Source: an uncultured Lachnospiraceae bacterium (GTDB taxonomy: Bacteria; Bacillota; Clostridia; Lachnospirales; Lachnospiraceae). Taken from it: 64,000 nucleotides of DNA. Numbering within the stretch: the stretch's first letter is position 1; every line of letters starts with the position of its first letter. The DNA is taken from positions 62,001 to 126,000 of the forward strand of contig CAJUFE010000003.1 in the NCBI GenBank assembly GCA_910585635.1, given 5' to 3'. Of the stretch, positions 1 to 9,433 are shown piece by piece. Both the position numbers and the translations under genes were made by a program. The notes under the pieces were generated by a model. The model saw only the letters and a list, made by a program, of their open reading frames with translations. It ran no database searches and was not told the DNA's origin.

Positions 1-2
1 AC

Positions 3-2219
3 GGCTGGGTGCTGGGAAAAGATCCCGGCTCCAGGGCAGAGTTCGCGGTGGAGGACGGGAAGCATCAGAAGATCGACTTCCAGTATGTACCCACCAGGCG
101 GGATGATGTGAGCCGGATCTATTTTAAGCAGATCATCGACCGGGACTTCGGGTTCGATATCCGGTTCGCCTACCAGCGGGGAAAGGACTATTATCTGGTG
201 ATCCGCTGTGAGGGGAAGCAGGTAAAGATCCGTTATAATGAAGAGCTGATCGAAAAGCGTGCCAGTGTGGCCTATAAGCGGGCGCAGAAGATCAAGGACC
301 TGATGAACATGGAGACGGTCCATGTGGCCATGGATTTCTGGAAGGAGAACGGCCTGCGGGCCCTGCTCTTAAAATCCAGGCATAAATTACAGGGATTGGA
401 TAATGATTATGACTATGGAGAATGGTATGCGCTCACCAGGCCTTCTCAAGAGGAGCTGGAGAGGCAAAGACAGGAGACCTTCGTCCATGGCCCGAAGTTC
501 TCGATCCTGATCCCGGCCTATAAGACCGCTCCCCGGTTCTTAAGGGAGCTTTTGGACTCCATCCGCTGCCAGACCTATGGGAACTGGGAGGCCTGTATCG
601 CAGACGGGAGCCCGGCAGGGGAGAGCGTGGAGAAGGTGCTCCAGGAGTATGCCCGGACAGACCCCCGTTTCCGCTATGTGGTCCTGGGCGAGAACCGGGG
701 GTTCTCCGGGAACACCAATGCGGCCATGGAGATGGCGGAAGGCGACTATCTCGTCCTGGCAGACCATGACGATACATTGACCGAGGATGCGCTCTACAGA
801 TGTGCCAGAGAGATCGGGGCCGATCCCTCCTGCGATGTGCTGTATTCCGATGAGGATAAGCTGGACATGGATGGACAGGCCTTGTTCGATCCCCATTTCA
901 AGCCGGACTTTAACCCGGCGCTCCTGACCAGCGTCAATTATATCTGCCACCTGTTCGTGGTCCGCAGGTCGCTGGTGGAGGAGGTGGGCGGCTTAGACCC
1001 GGCTTTTGACGGCGCACAGGACTTAGACCTGATCTTCCGCTGCACGGAGAAGGCCAGGAGGGTCTGCCACATCCCCAGAGTGCTGTATCACTGGCGGTGC
1101 CACATGGGCTCTACCGCCAGCAACCCGGAGAGCAAGATGTATGCCTTCGAGGCCGGGGCGCGGGCGGTCAAAGCCCACTATGAACGGCTGGGGATCCAGG
1201 TGGATGCCGTGGAGAAGGGGGTGGACTATGGGATCTACCATACCCGGTTCCATCTAGCCAAAGAGCCGCTCGTCTCCGTGATCATCCCCAATAAGGACCA
1301 CTGCGTGGACTTAGAGACCTGTCTGGTCTCCCTCCTGGACAAAGGCGACTATCGGAACCTGGAGGTGGTGGTGGTGGAGAACAACAGCAGGGACCCGGAG
1401 ACCTTCCGCTACTACGAAAAGCTGCAGAGAGAACGGCCAAATGTGCAGGTGGTCACCTGGGACAAGGGCTTTAATTTCTCCGCGATCAATAACTTCGGTG
1501 TGGGCTTTTCAAAGGGCGAGTACCTGCTGTTCGTGAACAATGATGTAGAAGCCATCGAGCCGGATGTGGTGCGGGAGATGCTGGGCTTCTGTATGCAGGA
1601 GGATGTGGGCGCGGTAGGGGCCAGGCTCCTGTACCAGGACGATACGATCCAGCATGCCGGCGTGGTGATCGGCTTCGGCGGGATCGCGGGCCACACCTTT
1701 ATCGGCCTCCACCGGGCAGAGAACAGCTATTTCCACCGGGCCATGTGCGCCCAGGACTACAGCGCGGTCACCGCCGCCTGCATGATGAGCAAACGGAGCC
1801 TGTTCGACCAGGTGGGCGGCTTCCGTGAAGAACTGGCGGTGGCCTTTAACGACATCGACTATTGCCTGAAGATCAGGGCTCTGGGCAAGCGGGTGATCTA
1901 CGCCCCCTACGCCCTGCTCTACCACTACGAATCCAAGTCCAGGGGGCTGGAGGACACGCCGGAGAAGGTGGAGCGGTTCAACCGGGAGGTGGCCCGCTTC
2001 ATCGGCTACTGGCCGGGGCTGGTGATCGGCGGCGACCCCTTCTATAACCCCAACCTGACCCTGCGCAAGTCCGACTTCTCCCTCCGGGACCTTTTAAAAG
2101 AGAAGATCGGGGAGCCTTACGACCTGGGCGTCTATCTGCCCTATATGGAGCCGGAGGTGAAGGAAAAGGTCTGTGCCCTCTTTAAAGAGAAGACCGGAAG
2201 GGCGCTGGAGGAGGCGTGA
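3..2219 (+). CDS. Dual-domain family 2 glycosyltransferase, 5' end outside window
   Basis: The frame is open to the left edge, so the N-terminus is missing; residue numbers here count from the GTG at 9. An N-terminal beta-rich region is followed by two GT-A domains. The first begins near residue 164 (FSILIPAYK) with a DHDD metal motif at 253-256. The second begins near 421 (LVSVIIPNKDH) with NNDVE at 510-514. This double GT2 layout is known from rhamnan, teichoic-acid-like and other surface glycan polymerases that act on lipid-linked precursors at the inner membrane face. Next to another GT2, a priming transferase and an LCP gene, it belongs to a surface polysaccharide locus. The sugar donor cannot be told from sequence. 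Confidence 0.88.
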   Translation, partial: GWVLGKDPGSRAEFAVEDGKHQKIDFQYVPTRRDDVSRIYFKQIIDRDFGFDIRFAYQRGKDYYLVIRCEGKQVKIRYNEELIEKRASVAYKRAQKIKDLMNMETVHVAMDFWKENGLRALLLKSRHKLQGLDNDYDYGEWYALTRPSQEELERQRQETFVHGPKFSILIPAYKTAPRFLRELLDSIRCQTYGNWEACIADGSPAGESVEKVLQEYARTDPRFRYVVLGENRGFSGNTNAAMEMAEGDYLVLADHDDTLTEDALYRCAREIGADPSCDVLYSDEDKLDMDGQALFDPHFKPDFNPALLTSVNYICHLFVVRRSLVEEVGGLDPAFDGAQDLDLIFRCTEKARRVCHIPRVLYHWRCHMGSTASNPESKMYAFEAGARAVKAHYERLGIQVDAVEKGVDYGIYHTRFHLAKEPLVSVIIPNKDHCVDLETCLVSLLDKGDYRNLEVVVVENNSRDPETFRYYEKLQRERPNVQVVTWDKGFNFSAINNFGVGFSKGEYLLFVNNDVEAIEPDVVREMLGFCMQEDVGAVGARLLYQDDTIQHAGVVIGFGGIAGHTFIGLHRAENSYFHRAMCAQDYSAVTAACMMSKRSLFDQVGGFREELAVAFNDIDYCLKIRALGKRVIYAPYALLYHYESKSRGLEDTPEKVERFNREVARFIGYWPGLVIGGDPFYNPNLTLRKSDFSLRDLLKEKIGEPYDLGVYLPYMEPEVKEKVCALFKEKTGRALEEA

Positions 2220-2364
2220 CAAAAGGGAGAGCAGTACGGCGATGGAAAGGGCGTGATGGGTGCAGACAGAGCAAAAAGACGGATAGACCGGCGGCCGTGA
2301 CCGGACAGAAGGCTGCGGCCGGGTAGGAGCAAAAGAAATACGTTGGAAATGGAGTGTGGTGTAG

Positions 2365-3360
2365 ATGGAGAAAAAAGTCACGGTCATCATCCCGAATTAT
2401 AACGGCATCCACTATCTGGAGCCTTGCTTAAAGTCTCTGGCAGCCCAGACCTGCCAGGACTTTGACGTGCTGGTGGTGGACAATGGCTCTGAGGACGGCA
2501 GCGTGGGATGGCTGAAGGAACGGAACATCCCCACGCTGTTCCTCCCAAAGAACAGGGGGTTTGCCGGGGCGGTGGATCTGGGGATCCAAAAAAGCACCAC
2601 ACCTTTTGTGATCTTACTGAATAATGACACAGAGGTGGACCAACACTATGTAGAGGAGATGCTGCACGCGATCCAGCGCTCCCCCAAGATCTTCAGCGTC
2701 AGCAGCAAGATGGTCCAGATGTACCATCCGGAGCTGATCGATGACGCCGGGGATATGTACTGCCTGCTGGGCTGGGCCTACCAGCGGGGCGTGGGCAGGA
2801 GCACGCTGCACTACCAGCGCCCCATGCGGGTCTTTTCTGCCTGCGCCGGGGCCGCGATCTACCGCCGCAGCATCTTTGAAGAGATCGGCTATTTCGATGA
2901 GCTGCATTTTGCCTACCTGGAGGATCTGGATGTAGGCTACCGTGCCAGGATCGCCGGATACGATAACATCTACTGCCCCACCGCTGTGGTCTATCATGTA
3001 GGCAGCGGCACCAGCGGCTCAAAGTACAATGCCTTTAAGGTCCGCCTGGCCGCCCGGAACAACATCTACCTCAACTATAAGAACATGCCCCTGCCCCAGC
3101 TGATCTTAAACCTTCCGGGCATCCTGGCCGGCATCGGGATCAAGCACCTGTTCTTTAGAAAGATCGGCTACGGAAAAGACCACCTGGCCGGCCTAATGAC
3201 CGGCCTTTGCACCCTGCACCGATGCCAGAAGGTGCCATACCGTTCCAAAAACTTTAAGAACTACCTGGCGATCCAGTGTGAGCTCTTTGCGGGGACCCTG
3301 CTCTACATCTACGAATTTTCCCTCCGGCAGGTGAAGAAGTGCATCCGTCCAGGACGTTAG
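2365..3360 (+). CDS. Family 2 glycosyltransferase (RfbF/WcaA-like)
   Basis: A 331-residue GT-A enzyme. The fold starts with VTVIIPNYNG near residue 5, has a donor/metal motif LLNNDTEVD near 90, and an acceptor-side helix YLEDLDVGYRARI near 192, as in rhamnosyltransferase-type GT2 proteins. It likely adds a sugar to the same lipid-linked glycan as the preceding dual transferase, 145 bp upstream on the same strand. The C-terminal 80 residues are basic and hydrophobic, suggesting membrane association. The ATG at 2365 is the first plausible start; its SD is weak. Donor sugar unknown. Confidence 0.88.
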   Translation: MEKKVTVIIPNYNGIHYLEPCLKSLAAQTCQDFDVLVVDNGSEDGSVGWLKERNIPTLFLPKNRGFAGAVDLGIQKSTTPFVILLNNDTEVDQHYVEEMLHAIQRSPKIFSVSSKMVQMYHPELIDDAGDMYCLLGWAYQRGVGRSTLHYQRPMRVFSACAGAAIYRRSIFEEIGYFDELHFAYLEDLDVGYRARIAGYDNIYCPTAVVYHVGSGTSGSKYNAFKVRLAARNNIYLNYKNMPLPQLILNLPGILAGIGIKHLFFRKIGYGKDHLAGLMTGLCTLHRCQKVPYRSKNFKNYLAIQCELFAGTLLYIYEFSLRQVKKCIRPGR

Positions 3361-3362
3361 CG

Positions 3363-3400
3363 CCTAAAAGATCTGCCGACTACAGGAGCGTAGGGAGGGG
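3363..3400 (-). repeat. Inverted copy of the CCCCTCCCTnCGCT module
   Basis: Read on the minus strand this segment aligns along its whole length with 40951-40986. Both run from CCCCTCCCT to GGCAGATCTTTT, with roughly four-fifths of bases identical by eye. A shorter related stretch lies on the plus strand at 3587-3620. The module flanks the hairpin-element copies and appears to be part of the same composite repeat. Confidence 0.6.
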
Positions 3401-3462
3401 GTACTTTTCATACTCACGCCAGGGAGTCTTATTGCATGGAGATGTCGCGAGGGGTCCGCTGC

Positions 3463-3594
3463 GGGAGGGGCATGTCACAACAGGACGCGCTCTCGCTCCG
3501 ATGTCTTGGCAGGGACGTAGCGGATGCTAGGCTCGAAAAGACCTCGCCAAGCACCGACGTTCCGCTAGGGTCCTTTATGTGACATGCCCCTCCC
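3463..3594 (-). repeat. Structured hairpin element, copy A (inverted, divergent)
   Basis: The outer stem is a perfect 17-bp inverted repeat, 3463-3479 with 3578-3594 (GGGAGGGGCATGTCACA and its complement). The interior, read on the minus strand, aligns with copies B and C: GGACCCTAGC, then a GAACGT stem half, GGTCTTTTCG in the apical part, and CGGAGCGAGAGCGCGTCC near the end. The outer stem shares almost nothing with B and C yet is perfectly paired. The inner stem has T-A where B and C have C-G. The paired features are conserved more strongly than the bases. Confidence 0.7.
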
Positions 3595-3643
3595 TCCGCT
3601 ACTTTATGGCTGCTCTTCGGTCATACGGCATGCCAGACACTTA

Positions 3644-3781
3644 GCACCCGGAGGCCCGGATCCCCCTAAGGGGACCCTAGCAGAACGCCGGTCCTTGGGC
3701 GCGGTCTTTTCGCGCCCTAGTACCGCTGCGTTCGGGTCGGAGCGAGAGCGCGTCCCCGTGGGGGACCGGGCCTCCGGGTGC
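3644..3781 (+). repeat. Structured hairpin element, copy B
   Basis: The outer stem 3644-3659 (GCACCCGGAGGCCCGG) pairs perfectly with 3766-3781. It is followed inward by TCCCCC/GGGGGA, an inner stem CAGAACGC (3681-3688) with GCGTTCGG (3728-3735), and an apical hairpin GGGCGCG/CGCGCCC. Copy C at 41008-41146 has the same layout with paired substitutions. An element of this size and GC content could be a non-coding RNA or a fold-back mobile element. No Rfam family is recognised by eye. Confidence 0.75.
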
Positions 3782-3889
3782 GGACGGGTGACCGACAATG
3801 CACCTGCACCTATCAAGTATTTAATGATCGGTGTGAGTGTGAAAAGTAACAACTACAGGACCCTTTTCGACATCTCTTGCAACACCCAC

Positions 3890-3918
3890 TAGACTATTTG
3901 CACAAGACCATGTATAAT
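3890..3918 (+). promoter_or_regulatory. Sigma-A-type promoter for the sugar-phosphate transferase
   Basis: A perfect -10 TATAAT at 3913-3918 lies 17 bp after a weak -35 TAGACT (3890-3895), 45 bp before the start codon at 3963. It sits just right of the composite repeat, so the gene has its own promoter. Confidence 0.6.
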
Positions 3919-3962
3919 GGGTGGATGGATCCAAAAGAAAGCAAAATTGCAGGTGATGTACT

Positions 3963-5381
3963 ATGATCAAGAATAACCAGAGATCTTTGAACCGGACCCA
4001 TGTGCTGCTGGATGCCCTCGTGATCGCATTTTCCTACACATCAGCCTGGTACCTTATCATCGAGAGCGGCCTCTTTTTGGAGGAGGGGACCGGTGTCTTA
4101 GCGCCGTCGGTCTACTTCATCCCGCTCTTGGTCATCATCCCGATGTATCTCCTTTTATATGGGATCTTCCAGCTCTATACGCCAAAGCGGGTGATGCGCA
4201 GGCGGGTGGAATTTGCCAATATCTGCAAAGCGAACACGATCGGGCTTTTGATCTTTACCCTGGTCTTATATCTGGGAGGGAAGGACCCTTATTTCTATAA
4301 CTTTTCCCGCAGGATGGTGATGGCTTTTTTTGTCCTCAACATCTTGATGGAGGTGATGGAGAGATGGGTGATCCATCGGGCGCTCCACACCCTCCGGTCT
4401 AAGGGCTATAACCAGAAGCATATCCTGCTGGTGGGCTACAGCCAGGCGGCGGAAGGCTTCATCGAGAGGGTCCAGGCGAACCCGGAGTGGGGCTATCATA
4501 TCCAGGGGATCTTAGACGACCGCTGTCCACCTGGGCTTATGTGCCATCAGATCCCGATCCTGGGGGGCTGCGGGGACCTGGAACATTTTTTGGCGGAGAA
4601 CACCTTGGATGAGATCGTGGTCACCCTGGGGCTTAAGGAATATGAGAAGCTGGGGCGGATCGTGGCTACCTGTGAGAAGAGCGGGGTCCACACCAAGTTC
4701 ATCCCGGATTATAACAACATCATCCCCACCAGGCCTTATACGGAAGACCTCCAGGGCCTTCCGGTCATCAATATCCGTCATGTCCCGCTGAACAACCTGT
4801 TAAATGCTACCTTTAAACGGGGCATGGACCTTCTCGGGGCCGTGGTGGCGATCATCCTTTTCTCACCGGTCATGCTCATCACAGCCTTGCTGGTGAAGCT
4901 GACCTCTCCCGGCCCGGTGATCTACAGCCAGGAGCGGGTAGGCCTCCATAACCGGCCCTTCAAGATGTACAAGTTCCGATCCATGGCCGTGCAGCCTCCG
5001 GCACAGGAGAAGTCTAAATGGACGATCCCCGGCGACCCGAGAGTGACGGCCGTGGGGAAGTTCATCCGAAAGACCAGCATCGACGAGATGCCCCAGTTCT
5101 TTAATATATTAAAGGGCGATATGAGCTTAGTGGGGCCCAGACCGGAACGCCCCTTTTTTGTAGAACGTTTTAAAGAAGAGATCCCCCGTTATATGGTCAA
5201 GCACCAGGTCCGTCCGGGGCTTACCGGCTGGGCCCAGGTGAATGGTTATCGGGGAGATACATCGATCACCAAGAGGATCGAGCATGATCTGTATTACATT
5301 GAAAACTGGAGCCCGGGCTTTGACTTTAAGATCCTTTTTTTGACGATCTTCAAGGGCTTTATCAATAAAAACGCATATTAA
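3963..5381 (+). CDS. Undecaprenyl-phosphate sugar phosphotransferase (WbaP/WcaJ type)
   Basis: A 472-residue polyprenyl glycosylphosphotransferase. It transfers a sugar-1-phosphate, often glucose or galactose, from UDP-sugar to undecaprenyl phosphate, the first step of surface polysaccharide assembly. Four or five N-terminal membrane segments (about 10-125) precede a nucleotide-binding-like domain with LLVGYSQAAEGF near 157. The C-terminal catalytic domain starts near RGMDLLGAVVA (about 288) and has KMYKFRSM, SIDEMPQFFNILKGDMS, LVGPRPE and RPGLTGWAQVNGYRG. All hallmark motifs of the family are present and the length is typical. The ATG at 3963 has an AGGTGATG SD. The LCP gene follows within 20 bp, consistent with coupling of priming and wall attachment. 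Confidence 0.93.
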   Translation: MIKNNQRSLNRTHVLLDALVIAFSYTSAWYLIIESGLFLEEGTGVLAPSVYFIPLLVIIPMYLLLYGIFQLYTPKRVMRRRVEFANICKANTIGLLIFTLVLYLGGKDPYFYNFSRRMVMAFFVLNILMEVMERWVIHRALHTLRSKGYNQKHILLVGYSQAAEGFIERVQANPEWGYHIQGILDDRCPPGLMCHQIPILGGCGDLEHFLAENTLDEIVVTLGLKEYEKLGRIVATCEKSGVHTKFIPDYNNIIPTRPYTEDLQGLPVINIRHVPLNNLLNATFKRGMDLLGAVVAIILFSPVMLITALLVKLTSPGPVIYSQERVGLHNRPFKMYKFRSMAVQPPAQEKSKWTIPGDPRVTAVGKFIRKTSIDEMPQFFNILKGDMSLVGPRPERPFFVERFKEEIPRYMVKHQVRPGLTGWAQVNGYRGDTSITKRIEHDLYYIENWSPGFDFKILFLTIFKGFINKNAY

Positions 5382-5399
5382 AATGATGAGGGAACATTG

Positions 5400-7394
5400 A
5401 TGGACTATGGTTTAGAAAGAGGAAGATCAAGGTCCGGCGCAGGCAGGAGCAGGCGCCGCGACGGCGTGATCGAGCTGGAGGTGGATGCCAGGCAGGCCTC
5501 CGGGCGTGGGAGCGGGTCAGCCCCGACTCCGAAAAAGAAGCCCTCCAAGACCCGGCGGCGGGTGATCACGATGATCGTGGCCGAGTGCTTTGCCCTCCTT
5601 TTTATCGGCTGCTACGGCTTTTTCGCCAGACGCTGGAACATGATCCAGCGGGTGGACGACTGGGTGCCGGAAGAGATCGAGAACCCGAACTTTTCCGTGG
5701 ACCTTCCCCAGTATGAGAAGCAGAAAGGCCATTGGGGGATCTATATCTTCGGTGTGGACAGCCGGGGGACCAATGTGGGGAAAGGGACCAATGCGGATGT
5801 GAACATCATCTGTGATATCGACCATGATTCCGGGGAGATCCGGCTGGTCAGCGTGTTTCGGGATACGTACTTGAACATCAATGAGAACGGCTCCTATAAT
5901 AAGATCAACCAGGCCTATTTTGAAGGCGGGCCCACCACCGCCGCCAAGATGCTGAACAAGAACTTAGATCTGAACATCAGTGATTTTGTGACCTTTAACT
6001 GGAAAGCGGTGGCGGACGGGATCAATATCCTGGGCGGCGTAGATATGGAGCTGAGCAAGGCAGAATTTTACTATATCAACTCCTTTATCACGGAGACAGC
6101 CGAGGCCACGGGCATATACAGTGAACAGCTGACCCACGCGGGCATGAACCATTTGAACGGGGTCCAGGCAGTGGCTTATGGGCGGCTGCGCCTGATGGAT
6201 ACGGATTTTGCCAGGACAGAACGGCAGCGGAAGGTGATCCAGGCCGCTTTTGAAAAAGCTAAGCAGGCGGATCTTGCCACCTTGAACGAGCTGACCCTGG
6301 CTTTGTTCCCACAGGTGGCGACCAGCGTGGATATCCATGATCTTTTGAGCCTGGTAGGGGATGTGGGGAAATACCACATCGGTGAGACCGGCGGCTTTCC
6401 CTTTGCCAGAGGCGATAAAAATATGGGGAAGAAGGGTGCCTGTGTGATCCCACAGACCTTAGAGACCAATGTAAAAGAGCTCCACGCCTTTTTGTACGGG
6501 GAGGAGGATTATGTGCTCAGCGATACGGTACAGACCTTGAGCGCTAAGATCTCCAGTGATACCGGGATGTACACCCAGGGCGTGTCCATCGACCATGTAT
6601 CCACCAGCGGAGGCGTGATCCCCAGTGGGGTGAAGCCCAAAAAGGCCGGCGGGAGCGATGAAGACAAGCCCAAGGCGACAAAGGAAGAGACAAAAGAAGA
6701 GACAAAAGAGGAGACGACCGAGCCGGAGGAGGGTGAGCCCTTGGAGACCAGGGAGAGCCTGGAGGGGACGGAGCCCCCGGATCTGGCACGTCCCGGCACC
6801 ACGCCGACCCGGGGAACGCCGGATAACGGAGATGGAAGCACCGCGCCCACCCGGGGGACACTGGATGAGGGCGGGAGCACCACGCCTACCCGAGGGGCGC
6901 CGGATGACGGGAGCGGCAGTACGACGCCTACCCGGGGGCCGGCGGATGGCGGCGGCACAGGCACGACACCTGGAGACCGGACAGATGCCCCCACAGGAGC
7001 AAACGGCCTGTATCCGGATCTGCCGGACGGCGGACCTGGGCAGGGAGAACGCCCCGCTAACGGGTCGGCGGGGGGCCTCACGCCTGGGGGAAATGCCACG
7101 GATACGCCATCAGGTGGTACAGGAGGTCCCTCTGGAGGCGCCGGGAACAGCCCGGCAGGCGGTACAGGAGGCGCCCCTGGAGGTGCTCTAGACAACCCGG
7201 CAGGCAGTACGGGGACTACATCCGGAGGCGGCGCGGGAAATGTCCCTGCAGGAGCCGGAGGGACTGTCCCTGGCGGGCCCTCCGCCGGGGGGAGCACCGG
7301 GACATCCGGGACCGGCGGCGGGCCTGCATCCGGCCCGGTATCACCGGGAGGCGGGGATATCCTGACGGTACCGGAAGGACCGAGGGTCCCATGA
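5400..7394 (+). CDS. LytR-CpsA-Psr (LCP) ligase with long low-complexity tail
   Basis: A 664-residue type II membrane protein: basic cytoplasmic N-terminus, one membrane segment at about 58-76, then an LCP domain at about 110-330. LCP enzymes move undecaprenyl-linked glycopolymers onto peptidoglycan outside the cell. Visible signatures are GVDSRG, a VSVFRDTYL strand, NKINQAYFEGG, and YGRLRLMDTDFARTERQRKV carrying the conserved arginines. The last 260 residues are Gly/Pro/Thr-rich with repeated TTPTRG-like units, then GG-PSGG runs; this is far longer than usual and probably spans the wall. ATG at 5400 is preferred over TTG at 5397 (SD GAGGG at 5387-5391). Confidence 0.9.
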   Translation: MDYGLERGRSRSGAGRSRRRDGVIELEVDARQASGRGSGSAPTPKKKPSKTRRRVITMIVAECFALLFIGCYGFFARRWNMIQRVDDWVPEEIENPNFSVDLPQYEKQKGHWGIYIFGVDSRGTNVGKGTNADVNIICDIDHDSGEIRLVSVFRDTYLNINENGSYNKINQAYFEGGPTTAAKMLNKNLDLNISDFVTFNWKAVADGINILGGVDMELSKAEFYYINSFITETAEATGIYSEQLTHAGMNHLNGVQAVAYGRLRLMDTDFARTERQRKVIQAAFEKAKQADLATLNELTLALFPQVATSVDIHDLLSLVGDVGKYHIGETGGFPFARGDKNMGKKGACVIPQTLETNVKELHAFLYGEEDYVLSDTVQTLSAKISSDTGMYTQGVSIDHVSTSGGVIPSGVKPKKAGGSDEDKPKATKEETKEETKEETTEPEEGEPLETRESLEGTEPPDLARPGTTPTRGTPDNGDGSTAPTRGTLDEGGSTTPTRGAPDDGSGSTTPTRGPADGGGTGTTPGDRTDAPTGANGLYPDLPDGGPGQGERPANGSAGGLTPGGNATDTPSGGTGGPSGGAGNSPAGGTGGAPGGALDNPAGSTGTTSGGGAGNVPAGAGGTVPGGPSAGGSTGTSGTGGGPASGPVSPGGGDILTVPEGPRVP

Positions 7395-7404
7395 TAAGGG
7401 CTAG

Positions 7405-7431
7405 AAGGGGATGCAGCCGCATCCCCTTTTT
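7405..7431 (+). terminator. Rho-independent terminator after the LCP gene
   Basis: A perfect 10-bp stem AAGGGGATGC (7405-7414) with GCATCCCCTT (7419-7428) and an AGCC loop, running into T residues. It lies 10 bp after the LCP stop and closes the polysaccharide operon. Confidence 0.9.
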
Positions 7432-7590
7432 CAGTTCATTTTTTTATCATAGATCGGTCACAGTTCGATCACAAAGGGTTGTTACAATCCCATATGTAAA
7501 CAAGAAGAGCGGGCCGGCAGCTTTTACCGGCCAGGACTCCGGACAGATAGATATCTTCCATGAACGCAGATGGGGAAAGGAGACGTTGTT

Positions 7591-9303
<1,713 letters not shown>

Positions 9304-9341
9304 ATAGAGGATAAAAAATGCAGGATCTGGTGTGCTGCCAC

Positions 9342-9370
9342 TTGTATCTGCTGCGAAAATCTTTTATAAT
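9342..9370 (+). promoter_or_regulatory. Promoter for clpX-like gene
   Basis: TTGTAT (9342-9347), a 17-bp spacer, and a perfect TATAAT (9365-9370), 63 bp before the TTG start at 9434. Confidence 0.75.
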
Positions 9371-9433
9371 GTGCTCTAGCAGAGCGTTGAGGACAGGGAA
9401 GTCAGCGGGGCTCATGAGGATAAGGAGATCACA

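Larger units (their letters stand above)
3400..3850. repeat. Composite intergenic repeat bounded by imperfect 18-bp inverted repeats
   Basis: The left end 3400-3417 (GGTACTTTTCATACTCAC) and right end 3833-3850 (GTGAGTGTGAAAAGTAAC) are inverted repeats matching at 16 of 18 positions. Between them lie two oppositely oriented copies of a structured hairpin element (3463-3594 and 3644-3781). Segment 3400-3460 on the minus strand closely matches 13405-13450, so parts of it are dispersed in the genome. No protein of its own is credible; the small frames here are G/C-driven. Together with 3363-3400 it accounts for most of the 600-bp gap between the glycosyltransferase and the priming transferase. 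Confidence 0.65.

Noticed and set aside
3379..3860. ACTACAGGA at 3379-3387 and 3852-3860 as a 9-bp target duplication around the composite repeat.
   Set aside because: The left copy is 12 bp away from the inverted terminus, so it does not abut the element as a true duplication would.
6509..7297. A 262-codon Pro/Ala-rich minus-strand frame.
   Set aside because: It is the shadow of the GC-rich low-complexity tail of the LCP gene, with no start signal or conserved motif.
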